Below, one piece after another: positions 1 through 5,682 of a stretch of 5,682 nucleotides of DNA. The stretch lies in contig JAGLFE010000023.1 of NCBI GenBank assembly GCA_023144675.1, positions 1 to 5,682 on the forward strand. Reading direction: 5' to 3'. This DNA is from Thiomargarita sp. (lineage in GTDB: Bacteria > Pseudomonadota > Gammaproteobacteria > Beggiatoales > Beggiatoaceae). Below the pieces are notes generated by a model. It saw only the letters and a list, made by a program, of their open reading frames with translations, was not told where the DNA came from and did no database searches. The position numbers were made by a program, and so were the translations under genes. The first letter of the stretch is position 1. Every line of letters begins with the position of its first letter.

Positions 1-390
1 AATACCATCAGAATTATTAAACCAGCCATCAACTCGATAACGAAATTGATTTCCCCAACCATCATATCTGCTCACATTTAAATCAAGCCAAGGTAAATAA
101 CCATCAGAATCCTCATAATCTTCACAAACTCCATTAACTTGCGAAGCCGCTTTACCAAAATTGGGGTCTGAGTCATCTAAATCTAATGCCGGACAGGGCA
201 AATATCCATGCAAAGTGATGAAATTTAATAATGCGACCTTAATTTTCTTTAAATGCTGTTTAGTAATTTGGATTCGTCTTTGATCTTGATATTGATTGAC
301 TGTGGGAATAACAACACTACCAATTAATATGCCAGTAATAATCAACACCAATGAAATCTCAATTAAAGTAAAACCCTGTGTTATTTTCAT
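1..390 (-). CDS. type IV pilin-like / type II secretion pseudopilin, partial (C-terminus beyond the window)
   Basis: This encodes the first 130 residues of a prepilin-like protein and stays open to the window edge. It starts MKITQG|FTLIE: a six-residue leader ending in Gly6, mature Phe at residue 7, and Glu11, which is the conserved Glu5 of mature pilins. A hydrophobic helix follows to about residue 29. This is the class III signal cut and N-methylated by the PilD/GspO prepilin peptidase, so the product should sit in the inner membrane or join a pilus or pseudopilus. The globular part has LPCP at 64-67, a second Cys at 89 that could pair with Cys66, an Asp-rich stretch (72-75) and DGWGN at 110-114, a motif common in GspG/GspH-like pseudopilins. 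The ATG at 390 is chosen because it gives a standard leader; no Shine-Dalgarno is visible, and the gene begins 9 bp after the TPR gene's stop, suggesting co-transcription and translational coupling. The pilin class is clear; which system it serves cannot be told from this fragment. Confidence 0.88.
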   Translation of the reverse strand, partial: MKITQGFTLIEISLVLIITGILIGSVVIPTVNQYQDQRRIQITKQHLKKIKVALLNFITLHGYLPCPALDLDDSDPNFGKAASQVNGVCEDYEDSDGYLPWLDLNVSRYDGWGNQFRYRVDGWFNNSDGI

Positions 391-399
391 AAGCAAAAA

Positions 400-3399
400 T
401 TATTTTGATTTATTTTGTTGCATTGGGAAAACCTTTTGTTGCATTGGAAAATCTAAATAAGACCTTTTATCTTTTAAACTATTTAAATCTGATTTAATTT
501 GCCTTTTTAAGTTTTCATTATTAGTTAATTCAATCGCCATTTCATACTGTTTAATCGCCGAAACCTCTTGATTTAACTGAACTAATACTTGCCCCCAGTT
601 ATAATAATAAAAACCTTTGGCTGGTTTTAACTCAACTGCTTTTTTAAACTGAATCGCCGCTTGCTCCAAATCTTTTTGTTGCATGAAAGCGTCGCCTAAA
701 CACCAATAAGCCCAATCTTCCTTAGTAGAAATAGTTAAGGACTTTTGGCACTTTTCAATAGCTGTATCTGGATGTTCTAAACCTAAATCGGCTAATCCGC
801 ATAAAGCTAAAGCGGCGGCATTGGTGCTTGGTTTTGCTTGAGGAGATTGCAGAATATTTTCACATAATTCAACAGTTTGTTGCCATTGTTTTGATTGAAT
901 AAGAGCATAGCCTAACATAATTTGACTCCAAATATGATCAGTTTTTAATTCCAAAGCCTGTTTAAAAGCGACAATGGCTTGTGGATATTTTCCCAACTCA
1001 TTCAATGCCTTGCCCAATTTGTAATAATGGCGATGATTATTAGTTTCGAGCGCAATAGCTTGTTTATATTGTATTATGGCTGCTTCATATTTCCTTAATT
1101 TAGTAAAAACCGTGCCTAATTCAGAATAATGTAAAGCTTTTGGTTGCTGTTCCAAAGCAATTTGGTATTCACTAACAACGGCTTGATACTGCTTAGTTGC
1201 TTGCAAAGCATAACATAATTGGTAACGCACCCAAGTTAATTTAGGTTCCAATTCCAAAGCTTGACGATATTGCTCAATCGCTTCTGCAAATCGTGTTAAT
1301 TTAAATAAAGCATCTCCCATATTACCATGCACCCAAGCTAATCTAGGCAATCTTTCCTGCGCCATTTTATATTTCTCAATCGCTGGTTCGAGCAAATTCA
1401 TATTTAACAAAGCCGTTCCCCATTCACCATATAAAACCGCTTTATCAAAATCAAGTTGTGCCGCTTTTTTATACTGGCTAATCGCTGGTTCATATTGTTT
1501 TAACTTGGCTAAAGTAGAACCGTAAGCATAATAAAAAAAACCTTTGGTAGAACTATAAGGCAAACTATTAACAAACTTTTCATAAACGGCAAAATCATCT
1601 AAATTATCCAGTCGCCCCAATGATTCTTCCAAACATTCAATCACCCATTCACCAGTTTGATTCAATTTTAAAGCGATTTTACATTCATCAATCGCCGCTT
1701 TTACCTGCTGGCTGGCAATCAAACTAAGTCCACAAACTGCATGCGCTCCAGATTTAATTTCATTGCTAATATCTTTTAATCCCAAAACATATTTACATTG
1801 CTCTTGTGCCTGTTTAACCTTACCCGCTTGCAAAAAAGTATAACTTAATCGGTTATAAGTCCAAGCAAATTTTGGATTTAATTGCGATGACATACTATAA
1901 TAAAAAATTGCCTCAGAATATTCATCTAATTGCAACGATATTGTACCCAACATATAATAACTATACCATTCATTAGGCACCAATTTAATGGCTTCGGTAA
2001 ATTTAGAACGGGCTTGCTTATATTCTTTCATTTTCAGCAAAGCATCGCCCCATTCTTTATAAACCCAGGCTAAAGGTTTAATTTTAACCGCCTGTTCAAA
2101 TTTACTAATCGCTTCCTGTAATTTATGCTGTTTAATTAAAGAATGTCCCCAATTGCCATAAAATGAAGCAGAACGATAATTAAGAGTTACCGCTTTGGCG
2201 TATTTTTCACTAGCCGCTTTAGGTTGATTGCGAATTTTTAATAAAACATCGCCCCACATAACATAAGCTAGTGCATAACGTGGTTCTTCATCAATAGCAG
2301 CCATAAATTTTTCATCGGATTCCGTCCACTTTCCCTGTATTACTGCCAATTGATAAGCCCAATCGGTATTAATCCAAGGGTTATCACTATCTGCAAATGC
2401 AGCTTCTTCATATTTAGCAAAAGCTTGTTCAATTAAATCTTCCCTTTCATTTGGTCGATTCAAAGCTGATTGAATCAATGCTCTAGCCCATTGTGTATAA
2501 ATACCACCATTTTCAGAATCATAATAAATAGCTTGTTTATAAGCTTCAATAGCTAGTTCATATTTTGCTTCTAATTGCAATATATCGCCTTCAATATGAA
2601 ATATAACTGCATTTTCCTTATCATGTTTTTTGGCTTTTTCTAATTGAACTAGGGCTGGTTCATATTGTTGCTGATTTTTTAATAAGCAAGCATTTAAAAT
2701 AAAATAAATCGCTTTATCCTTGTCAGCAATTCGTAAACTTTGGCGATAGCTAATTAAATTAGTTAGTTTGTCATTTTTATAATTAAAACAGTAATTCATG
2801 CCCAATAATAATGGTTCAAAGGTTTCTAAAATTACTTTAGCCGCTGCTTTAATAGCTGGTTCGGGATTTTTAACATCATCAGTGATAAATTTAAAAACTG
2901 GCTGTCCAGTAATACGCAAAGTCAAAAATAATTTATCATCTCTAGTAACAATATCGCCATTCACCACCCGCTGTTTAATCCCTAACATTCGGCGAACTTG
3001 GTCAATAATCGCATTTAAAGATAGCCCAACTGTAGATATATCAATTTCCTGTCGCCTAGCTAACTCACTAAATTGAATAGTTGAAATACCCTTTTGCGGG
3101 CTAATAGTGCTTTCATTTAATTCTTTCCGAAATTCCTCCATATAATTTTGTAAGCGATGCGCAATTACCGTTCCTGTATAACCTTGCCGACTAAGATTAA
3201 AGGAGGTTTCAAAAGGTTTAATAACTAAATCATAACGGAACAATTCATAAACTGCATAACTAATTAAAATCACTAATAAAGAAATTAGAGATAAACGCAA
3301 ACTATTACTAAAAACAGCTTGGATTTTTTTCCAAATACTAAGGCTAATAATAGTAAAATAACTATTTTCAGGTGGATTTTTATTAGTTTCTAAATTCAT
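400..3399 (-). CDS. membrane-anchored large TPR-repeat protein (999 aa), function unknown
   Basis: The 999-residue product has a short N-terminus with Lys24, Lys25 and Arg35, then one hydrophobic segment at about 36-54 and no signal cleavage site. Basic residues before the segment suggest N-in topology with the rest in the periplasm; this is inference. Residues about 58-205 form a non-TPR region, with GYTG at 73-76 and an Ile/Val-rich pattern near 122-165. I recall similar regions in other proteobacterial TPR proteins but cannot name a family. Residues about 231-963 hold some 21 TPR units of mostly 34 residues, for example WVYKEWGDALLKMKEY (445-460) and WVHGNMGDALFKLTRF (689-704), with the usual W/Y-x2-LG, A and P positions. 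TPR arrays bind proteins or peptides, so a scaffold role is likely. Eight of the eleven cysteines lie in two matching modules. The C-terminus is a polar tail with a repeated FPMQQ. No good Shine-Dalgarno precedes the ATG. The gene leads an apparent operon with the pilin-like gene. Confidence 0.9.
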   Translation of the reverse strand: MNLETNKNPPENSYFTIISLSIWKKIQAVFSNSLRLSLISLLVILISYAVYELFRYDLVIKPFETSFNLSRQGYTGTVIAHRLQNYMEEFRKELNESTISPQKGISTIQFSELARRQEIDISTVGLSLNAIIDQVRRMLGIKQRVVNGDIVTRDDKLFLTLRITGQPVFKFITDDVKNPEPAIKAAAKVILETFEPLLLGMNYCFNYKNDKLTNLISYRQSLRIADKDKAIYFILNACLLKNQQQYEPALVQLEKAKKHDKENAVIFHIEGDILQLEAKYELAIEAYKQAIYYDSENGGIYTQWARALIQSALNRPNEREDLIEQAFAKYEEAAFADSDNPWINTDWAYQLAVIQGKWTESDEKFMAAIDEEPRYALAYVMWGDVLLKIRNQPKAASEKYAKAVTLNYRSASFYGNWGHSLIKQHKLQEAISKFEQAVKIKPLAWVYKEWGDALLKMKEYKQARSKFTEAIKLVPNEWYSYYMLGTISLQLDEYSEAIFYYSMSSQLNPKFAWTYNRLSYTFLQAGKVKQAQEQCKYVLGLKDISNEIKSGAHAVCGLSLIASQQVKAAIDECKIALKLNQTGEWVIECLEESLGRLDNLDDFAVYEKFVNSLPYSSTKGFFYYAYGSTLAKLKQYEPAISQYKKAAQLDFDKAVLYGEWGTALLNMNLLEPAIEKYKMAQERLPRLAWVHGNMGDALFKLTRFAEAIEQYRQALELEPKLTWVRYQLCYALQATKQYQAVVSEYQIALEQQPKALHYSELGTVFTKLRKYEAAIIQYKQAIALETNNHRHYYKLGKALNELGKYPQAIVAFKQALELKTDHIWSQIMLGYALIQSKQWQQTVELCENILQSPQAKPSTNAAALALCGLADLGLEHPDTAIEKCQKSLTISTKEDWAYWCLGDAFMQQKDLEQAAIQFKKAVELKPAKGFYYYNWGQVLVQLNQEVSAIKQYEMAIELTNNENLKRQIKSDLNSLKDKRSYLDFPMQQKVFPMQQNKSK
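409..450 (-). repeat. 21-bp tandem duplication at the 3' end of the TPR gene
   Basis: Two adjacent 21-bp units (450-430 and 429-409 on the minus strand) match at 16 of 21 positions, including an unbroken core CCAATGCAACAAAA. They encode FPMQQKV and FPMQQNK at residues 984-997, just before the stop codon. The unit is seven codons long, so the frame is kept. It looks like a replication-slippage duplication that extended the polar C-terminal tail. Confidence 0.75.
526..930 (-). repeat. four-cysteine TPR module, copy B (residues ~824-958)
   Basis: The second copy holds Cys846, Cys867, Cys884 and Cys900, with CGL at 867-869, AIEKC at 880-884 and GFYYYNWG at 929-936. The cysteine spacings (21, 17 and 16 residues) are identical to copy A. 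Sequence between the cysteines is only moderately similar, so if this is an internal duplication it is old and the cysteines have been kept. Confidence 0.65.
1450..1863 (-). repeat. four-cysteine TPR module, copy A (residues ~513-650)
   Basis: This stretch of the TPR protein holds Cys535, Cys556, Cys573 and Cys589 in degenerate TPR units, with CGL at 556-558 and AIDEC at 569-573. It is followed by an aromatic run GFFYYAYG at 620-627 and a more regular TPR. It aligns with copy B at an offset of 311 residues for the cysteines and 309 for the aromatic run. The cysteines fall inside predicted TPR helices rather than in CxxC pairs, so a metal-knuckle or haem (CxxCH) motif is not present. Confidence 0.65.
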
Positions 3400-3466
3400 G
3401 TTCTATTATATTTTTTTTGTTTAAGGAAAATGTTCATTTTTTTAATTGCAATAGCGATTTTAATTT

Positions 3467-3496
3467 ATTTTAGCATATTATTACTTGATACATCAA
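3467..3496 (-). promoter_or_regulatory. possible sigma70 promoter for the TPR-pilin pair
   Basis: On the minus strand TTGATG (3496-3491) and TAAAAT (3472-3467) are separated by 18 bp. This would give a 5' leader of about 60 bases before the ATG at 3399. The -35 overlaps the small inverted repeat at 3485-3496. In DNA this AT-rich, such matches arise easily by chance, so support is weak. Confidence 0.3.
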
Positions 3497-3569
3497 ATTT
3501 TGCGTAAATTAATAATATCTGAAAATTTATGCTTCAACTGATAATTGCTCAATCCAATCGAAAAAAAAC

Positions 3570-3597
3570 TTGAAAAAGTGAAAAAACATTATATAAT
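3570..3597 (+). promoter_or_regulatory. sigma70-type promoter for atpG (and probably pdxB)
   Basis: TTGAAA (3570-3575) and a perfect TATAAT (3592-3597) are separated by 16 bp, five of six and six of six matches to consensus. The A-rich stretch just upstream (3561-3568) could serve as an UP-like element. Transcription would start near 3604, leaving about 25 bases before the atpG ATG. The close fit and position support independent transcription of atpG. Confidence 0.68.
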
Positions 3598-3618
3598 AAA
3601 TCAATATTTAGCAAAAAT

Positions 3619-3623
3619 AAGAG
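3619..3623 (+). promoter_or_regulatory. Shine-Dalgarno-like site of atpG
   Basis: AAGAG lies six bases before the ATG at 3630 and supports that start. It is the only recognisable ribosome-binding site among the four genes of the window. Confidence 0.55.
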
Positions 3624-3629
3624 TAAATT

Positions 3630-4493
3630 ATGGCAAGTGGAAAAGAAATACGAACAAAAATATCTAGTATAAAAAGTACTCAAAAAATTACTCGGGCTAT
3701 GGAAATGGTGGCGGCGAGTAAAATGCGTAAAGCTCAAGATAGAATGCATAAATCTCGTCCTTATGCAGACAAAATGTGGGCGGTAATTGGTCATTTAGCT
3801 CATGCGCATCCAGAATATAAACACGCTTATATGATACCGCGTAAAGTTAAACGAGTTGGTGTTATTATTATTTCATCAGATCGTGGTTTATGTGGAGGTT
3901 TAAATAGTAATTTATTTAGACAAATTGTAGCTTCTATGAAAAACTGGGATAAAGAAAAAATTGCTGTAGATATGTGTACCATTGGCAATAAATCATCGGC
4001 GTTCTTTAGACGTTTTGGAGGTGATATTATTGCGCAAAAAACTGATTTAGGAAACGTGCCAAGTTTAGAAGGATTAATTGGTACCGTAAAAGTGATGTTG
4101 GATGCTTATGATGAGGGTAAAATTGACCAATTATTTGTATTTTACAACCATTTCGTCAATACCATGACGCAAAAACCAATATTACGGCAATTATTACCTA
4201 TTACAGCGGATGAGGAAGATGAGAGATTAGTTCACCATTGGGATTATATTTATGAACCAGAAGCGCAAGAAGTTTTAGATGCGTTATTAATGCGTTATAT
4301 TGAATCGCTAGTTTATCAAAGCGTAGTGGAAAATTTAGCTTGTGAACAGTCAGCCCGTATGGTGGCAATGAAAAGTGCTTCTGATAACGCTGGTGATCTT
4401 ATTGATGAATTACAATTGGTGTATAATAAAGCACGTCAAGCAGCAATTACCCAAGAATTATCTGAAATTGTAGGCGGAGCAGCGGCGGTTTAA
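3630..4493 (+). CDS. atpG: F1Fo ATP synthase gamma subunit
   Basis: The 287-residue product is the central rotor stalk of F1, which couples proton flow through Fo to ATP synthesis in the alpha-beta head at the cytoplasmic face of the inner membrane. It is complete and matches the E. coli gamma chain in length and along its whole sequence as I remember it. The N-terminal coiled-coil helix carries KITRAMEMVAASKMRK (19-34). DRGLCGG is at 84-90 and DYIYEP at 205-210, and the C-terminal helix ends in ITQELSEIVGGAAAV (273-287), which fits the family signature I-T-x-E-x2-E-x3-G-A. No key region is missing, so it should be functional. The start is supported by AAGAG six bases upstream and by the typical N-terminus MASGKEIRTKI. 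Unusually, neither atpA nor atpD adjoins it: upstream is a divergent TPR gene and downstream is pdxB. A strong promoter directly upstream suggests separate expression. Identity is near certain; whether another gamma copy exists elsewhere cannot be seen. Confidence 0.98.
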   Translation: MASGKEIRTKISSIKSTQKITRAMEMVAASKMRKAQDRMHKSRPYADKMWAVIGHLAHAHPEYKHAYMIPRKVKRVGVIIISSDRGLCGGLNSNLFRQIVASMKNWDKEKIAVDMCTIGNKSSAFFRRFGGDIIAQKTDLGNVPSLEGLIGTVKVMLDAYDEGKIDQLFVFYNHFVNTMTQKPILRQLLPITADEEDERLVHHWDYIYEPEAQEVLDALLMRYIESLVYQSVVENLACEQSARMVAMKSASDNAGDLIDELQLVYNKARQAAITQELSEIVGGAAAV

Positions 4494-4514
4494 ATTACTT
4501 TAATTTTATATAAT

Positions 4515-5654
4515 ATGCAGATAATAGCTGATGAGAATATTCCTCATGTTACAGAAGCTTTTTCGTCCCTGGGTCAGGTTAAACTGGTTGTCGGACGGAA
4601 ATTAACCGCCAATGATTTAGGCGATGCTGAAATTTTACTGGTTCGTTCAGTTACTAAAGTTAATCAAGAATTATTAGCTAATAGCTCAATACGTTTTGTA
4701 GGTAGTGCGACTATTGGTTTAGATCATATTGATTTAGCTTATTTAGAACAACAAAGCATTCATTTTGCTAATGCAGCTGGTAGTAATGCCAATGCTGTAA
4801 CCGAGTATGTAATTAGTAGTTTGGTAATTATTGCAGAACAACAGGGATTTGAATTAAAAGATAAAAAAGTTGGAATTATTGGCTGTGGTCATGTTGGTTC
4901 TAAATTATTGCAAAAATTGCAAGTTCTTGAGGTTTCATGTTTAATTTATGATCCACTTTTACAGGCAAAAACTAATGATTTAGTATTTTCTGATTTAAAC
5001 ACGGTATTATCTAGTTCAGATATTATTAGCCTGCATATACCGTTAGAAAAATCTGGACTTTATCCTACTCATAACTTAGTAAATGCTGATTTTTTAAAGC
5101 AATTAAAAGCAAATGTTATTTTAATAAATACTTCCCGTGGTGGAGTTATAGATGAAACAGCCTTATTAAATGCGTTGCAATTTAAGCCAAAAATGCAGGT
5201 TGTATTAGATGTTTGGCAAAATGAACCTAATATTAATCTAGCTTTACTAAATAAAATTCGCTTGGGAACGCCACATATAGCTGGTCATAGTTTCGATGGT
5301 AAAATACAAGCTACTGAAATGCTTTATAATGCAGTTAATCATTATTTGCAAAAAAAACCAGTGTGGCAAAAACGAACCAATTTACCTGCTCCCTCGGTTA
5401 CACATTTATCATTTTCTAAAACCATTGATGATAATATTGCGATAAAAACAGCGGTTTTAATGTGTTATGATATTAGACGTGATGATGCAATGTTACGTAA
5501 TATCTATAATACATTTGATATTGACCAATTTTTCGATAATTTGAGAAAAAATTACTCAATCAGGCGAGAATTTAATAGCCTTGAAGTTCAAATACCAATC
5601 GGTAGAAAAAATCTTGCTATAAAACTGACAGGGCTTGGTTTTCGGGTTTATTGA
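4515..5654 (+). CDS. pdxB: 4-phosphoerythronate dehydrogenase (erythronate-4-phosphate dehydrogenase)
   Basis: PdxB oxidises 4-phospho-D-erythronate to 2-oxo-3-hydroxy-4-phosphobutanoate, the second step of the DXP-dependent route to pyridoxal 5'-phosphate, in the cytoplasm. The 379 residues match the family length (E. coli 378). The N-terminus has the typical DENIP (6-10) and LVRSVTKVN (42-50). The NAD-binding Rossmann motif is GCGHVG at 123-128, with Asp146 at the end of the next strand. The D-2-hydroxyacid dehydrogenase catalytic set is complete: Arg208 in TSRGG, Glu237 in DVWQNEP and His254 in TPHIAG. The C-terminal PdxB dimerisation region is present, with YDIRRDDAMLR (318-328) and LRKNYSIRREF (343-353), which separates it from SerA and other relatives. 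It begins 21 bp after atpG with no terminator between, so co-transcription is likely. No Shine-Dalgarno is visible before the ATG, although this start gives the expected N-terminus. The 28 bp after its stop show nothing recognisable. Confidence 0.96.
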   Translation: MQIIADENIPHVTEAFSSLGQVKLVVGRKLTANDLGDAEILLVRSVTKVNQELLANSSIRFVGSATIGLDHIDLAYLEQQSIHFANAAGSNANAVTEYVISSLVIIAEQQGFELKDKKVGIIGCGHVGSKLLQKLQVLEVSCLIYDPLLQAKTNDLVFSDLNTVLSSSDIISLHIPLEKSGLYPTHNLVNADFLKQLKANVILINTSRGGVIDETALLNALQFKPKMQVVLDVWQNEPNINLALLNKIRLGTPHIAGHSFDGKIQATEMLYNAVNHYLQKKPVWQKRTNLPAPSVTHLSFSKTIDDNIAIKTAVLMCYDIRRDDAMLRNIYNTFDIDQFFDNLRKNYSIRREFNSLEVQIPIGRKNLAIKLTGLGFRVY

Positions 5655-5682
5655 AATTGTGGTAGTCCTGAACAAAGTAGTG

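Larger units (their letters stand above)
511..2709 (-). repeat. TPR array, about 21 units (residues ~231-963)
   Basis: The coding sequence repeats at about 102 bp (34 codons), with the helix-A pattern W/Y-x2-LG and the helix-B pattern A-x3-Y/F-x2-A and a frequent Pro near the end of the unit. Regular 34-residue units start near residues 376, 411, 445, 479, 655, 689, 723, 756, 790, 896 and 930. Units near 299, 513-618 and 824-895 are longer or degenerate. The units differ enough at DNA level that recent expansion of the whole array is unlikely. Confidence 0.85.
3400..3629. other. divergent intergenic region between the TPR gene and atpG
   Basis: These 230 bp are very AT-rich and contain no credible coding sequence. 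They separate the two divergent gene pairs and so must hold promoters for both. A short inverted repeat, TTGAT-AC-ATCAA at 3485-3496, could be an operator but is only five bases per arm. A second imperfect hairpin (3502-3510 with 3524-3532, nine pairs with one G-U, 13-base loop) has no T-run and is not a convincing terminator. Remains of atpA, the usual gene upstream of atpG, are not apparent here. Confidence 0.7.

Noticed and set aside
526..930. Cysteines in the TPR protein as haem-binding or zinc-finger motifs
   Set aside because: There is no CxxCH or CxxC; the cysteines are 16-21 residues apart within predicted helices.
2798..3076. Plus-strand open reading frame of 92 codons
   Set aside because: It lies wholly inside the TPR gene on the opposite strand, has no ribosome-binding site or recognisable motifs, and its frame is open only because of the host gene's composition.
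3405..3410. TATAAT on the minus strand five bases before the TPR gene's ATG
   Set aside because: It would give an essentially leaderless transcript and has no -35 partner at the right distance.
3502..3532. Imperfect nine-pair hairpin in the intergenic region
   Set aside because: It is AT-rich, has a 13-base loop, lacks a T-run and lies between divergent genes where no terminator is needed.
3549..3794. Minus-strand open reading frame of 81 codons across the start of atpG
   Set aside because: It overlaps the well-supported atpG start and promoter and is rich in Phe, His and Ser, as expected from reading AT-rich DNA antisense.
4509..4514. Perfect TATAAT directly before the pdxB ATG
   Set aside because: Transcription would begin inside the start region and no -35 box lies at 16-18 bp; chance in AT-rich DNA is more likely.

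Overview
The window holds four genes in two divergent pairs. The DNA is AT-rich (roughly one third G+C by eye) and looks bacterial. The gamma subunit of ATP synthase is very close to the gammaproteobacterial form (same 287-residue length as E. coli, same C-terminus), and PdxB is mainly a gammaproteobacterial enzyme. I therefore infer a low-GC gammaproteobacterium. A Thiotrichales/Beggiatoa-like organism would fit the low GC and the large TPR protein, but that narrower placement is a guess.

Minus strand, left part (3399 down to 1): a 999-residue TPR protein with one N-terminal membrane anchor and about 21 TPR units is followed after 9 bp by a type IV pilin-like/pseudopilin gene. The pilin gene runs off the left edge of the window. 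The two look like one operon with a role at the cell envelope. Inside the TPR array, a module of about 135 residues with four cysteines occurs twice, and all four cysteines recur exactly 311 residues later.

Centre (3400-3629): a 230-bp, very AT-rich divergent intergenic region. It carries a convincing sigma70-type promoter for the rightward genes and only a weak candidate for the leftward pair.

Plus strand, right part (3630-5654): atpG (F1 gamma) is followed after 21 bp by pdxB (4-phosphoerythronate dehydrogenase, vitamin B6 synthesis). The usual atpA and atpD neighbours are both absent: a TPR gene lies upstream and pdxB downstream. This gamma gene therefore seems to have left the atp operon and to be driven by its own promoter. 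That displaced atpG and the repeated four-cysteine TPR module are the two most unusual things here. I found no RNA gene, mobile element, CRISPR array or clear terminator.
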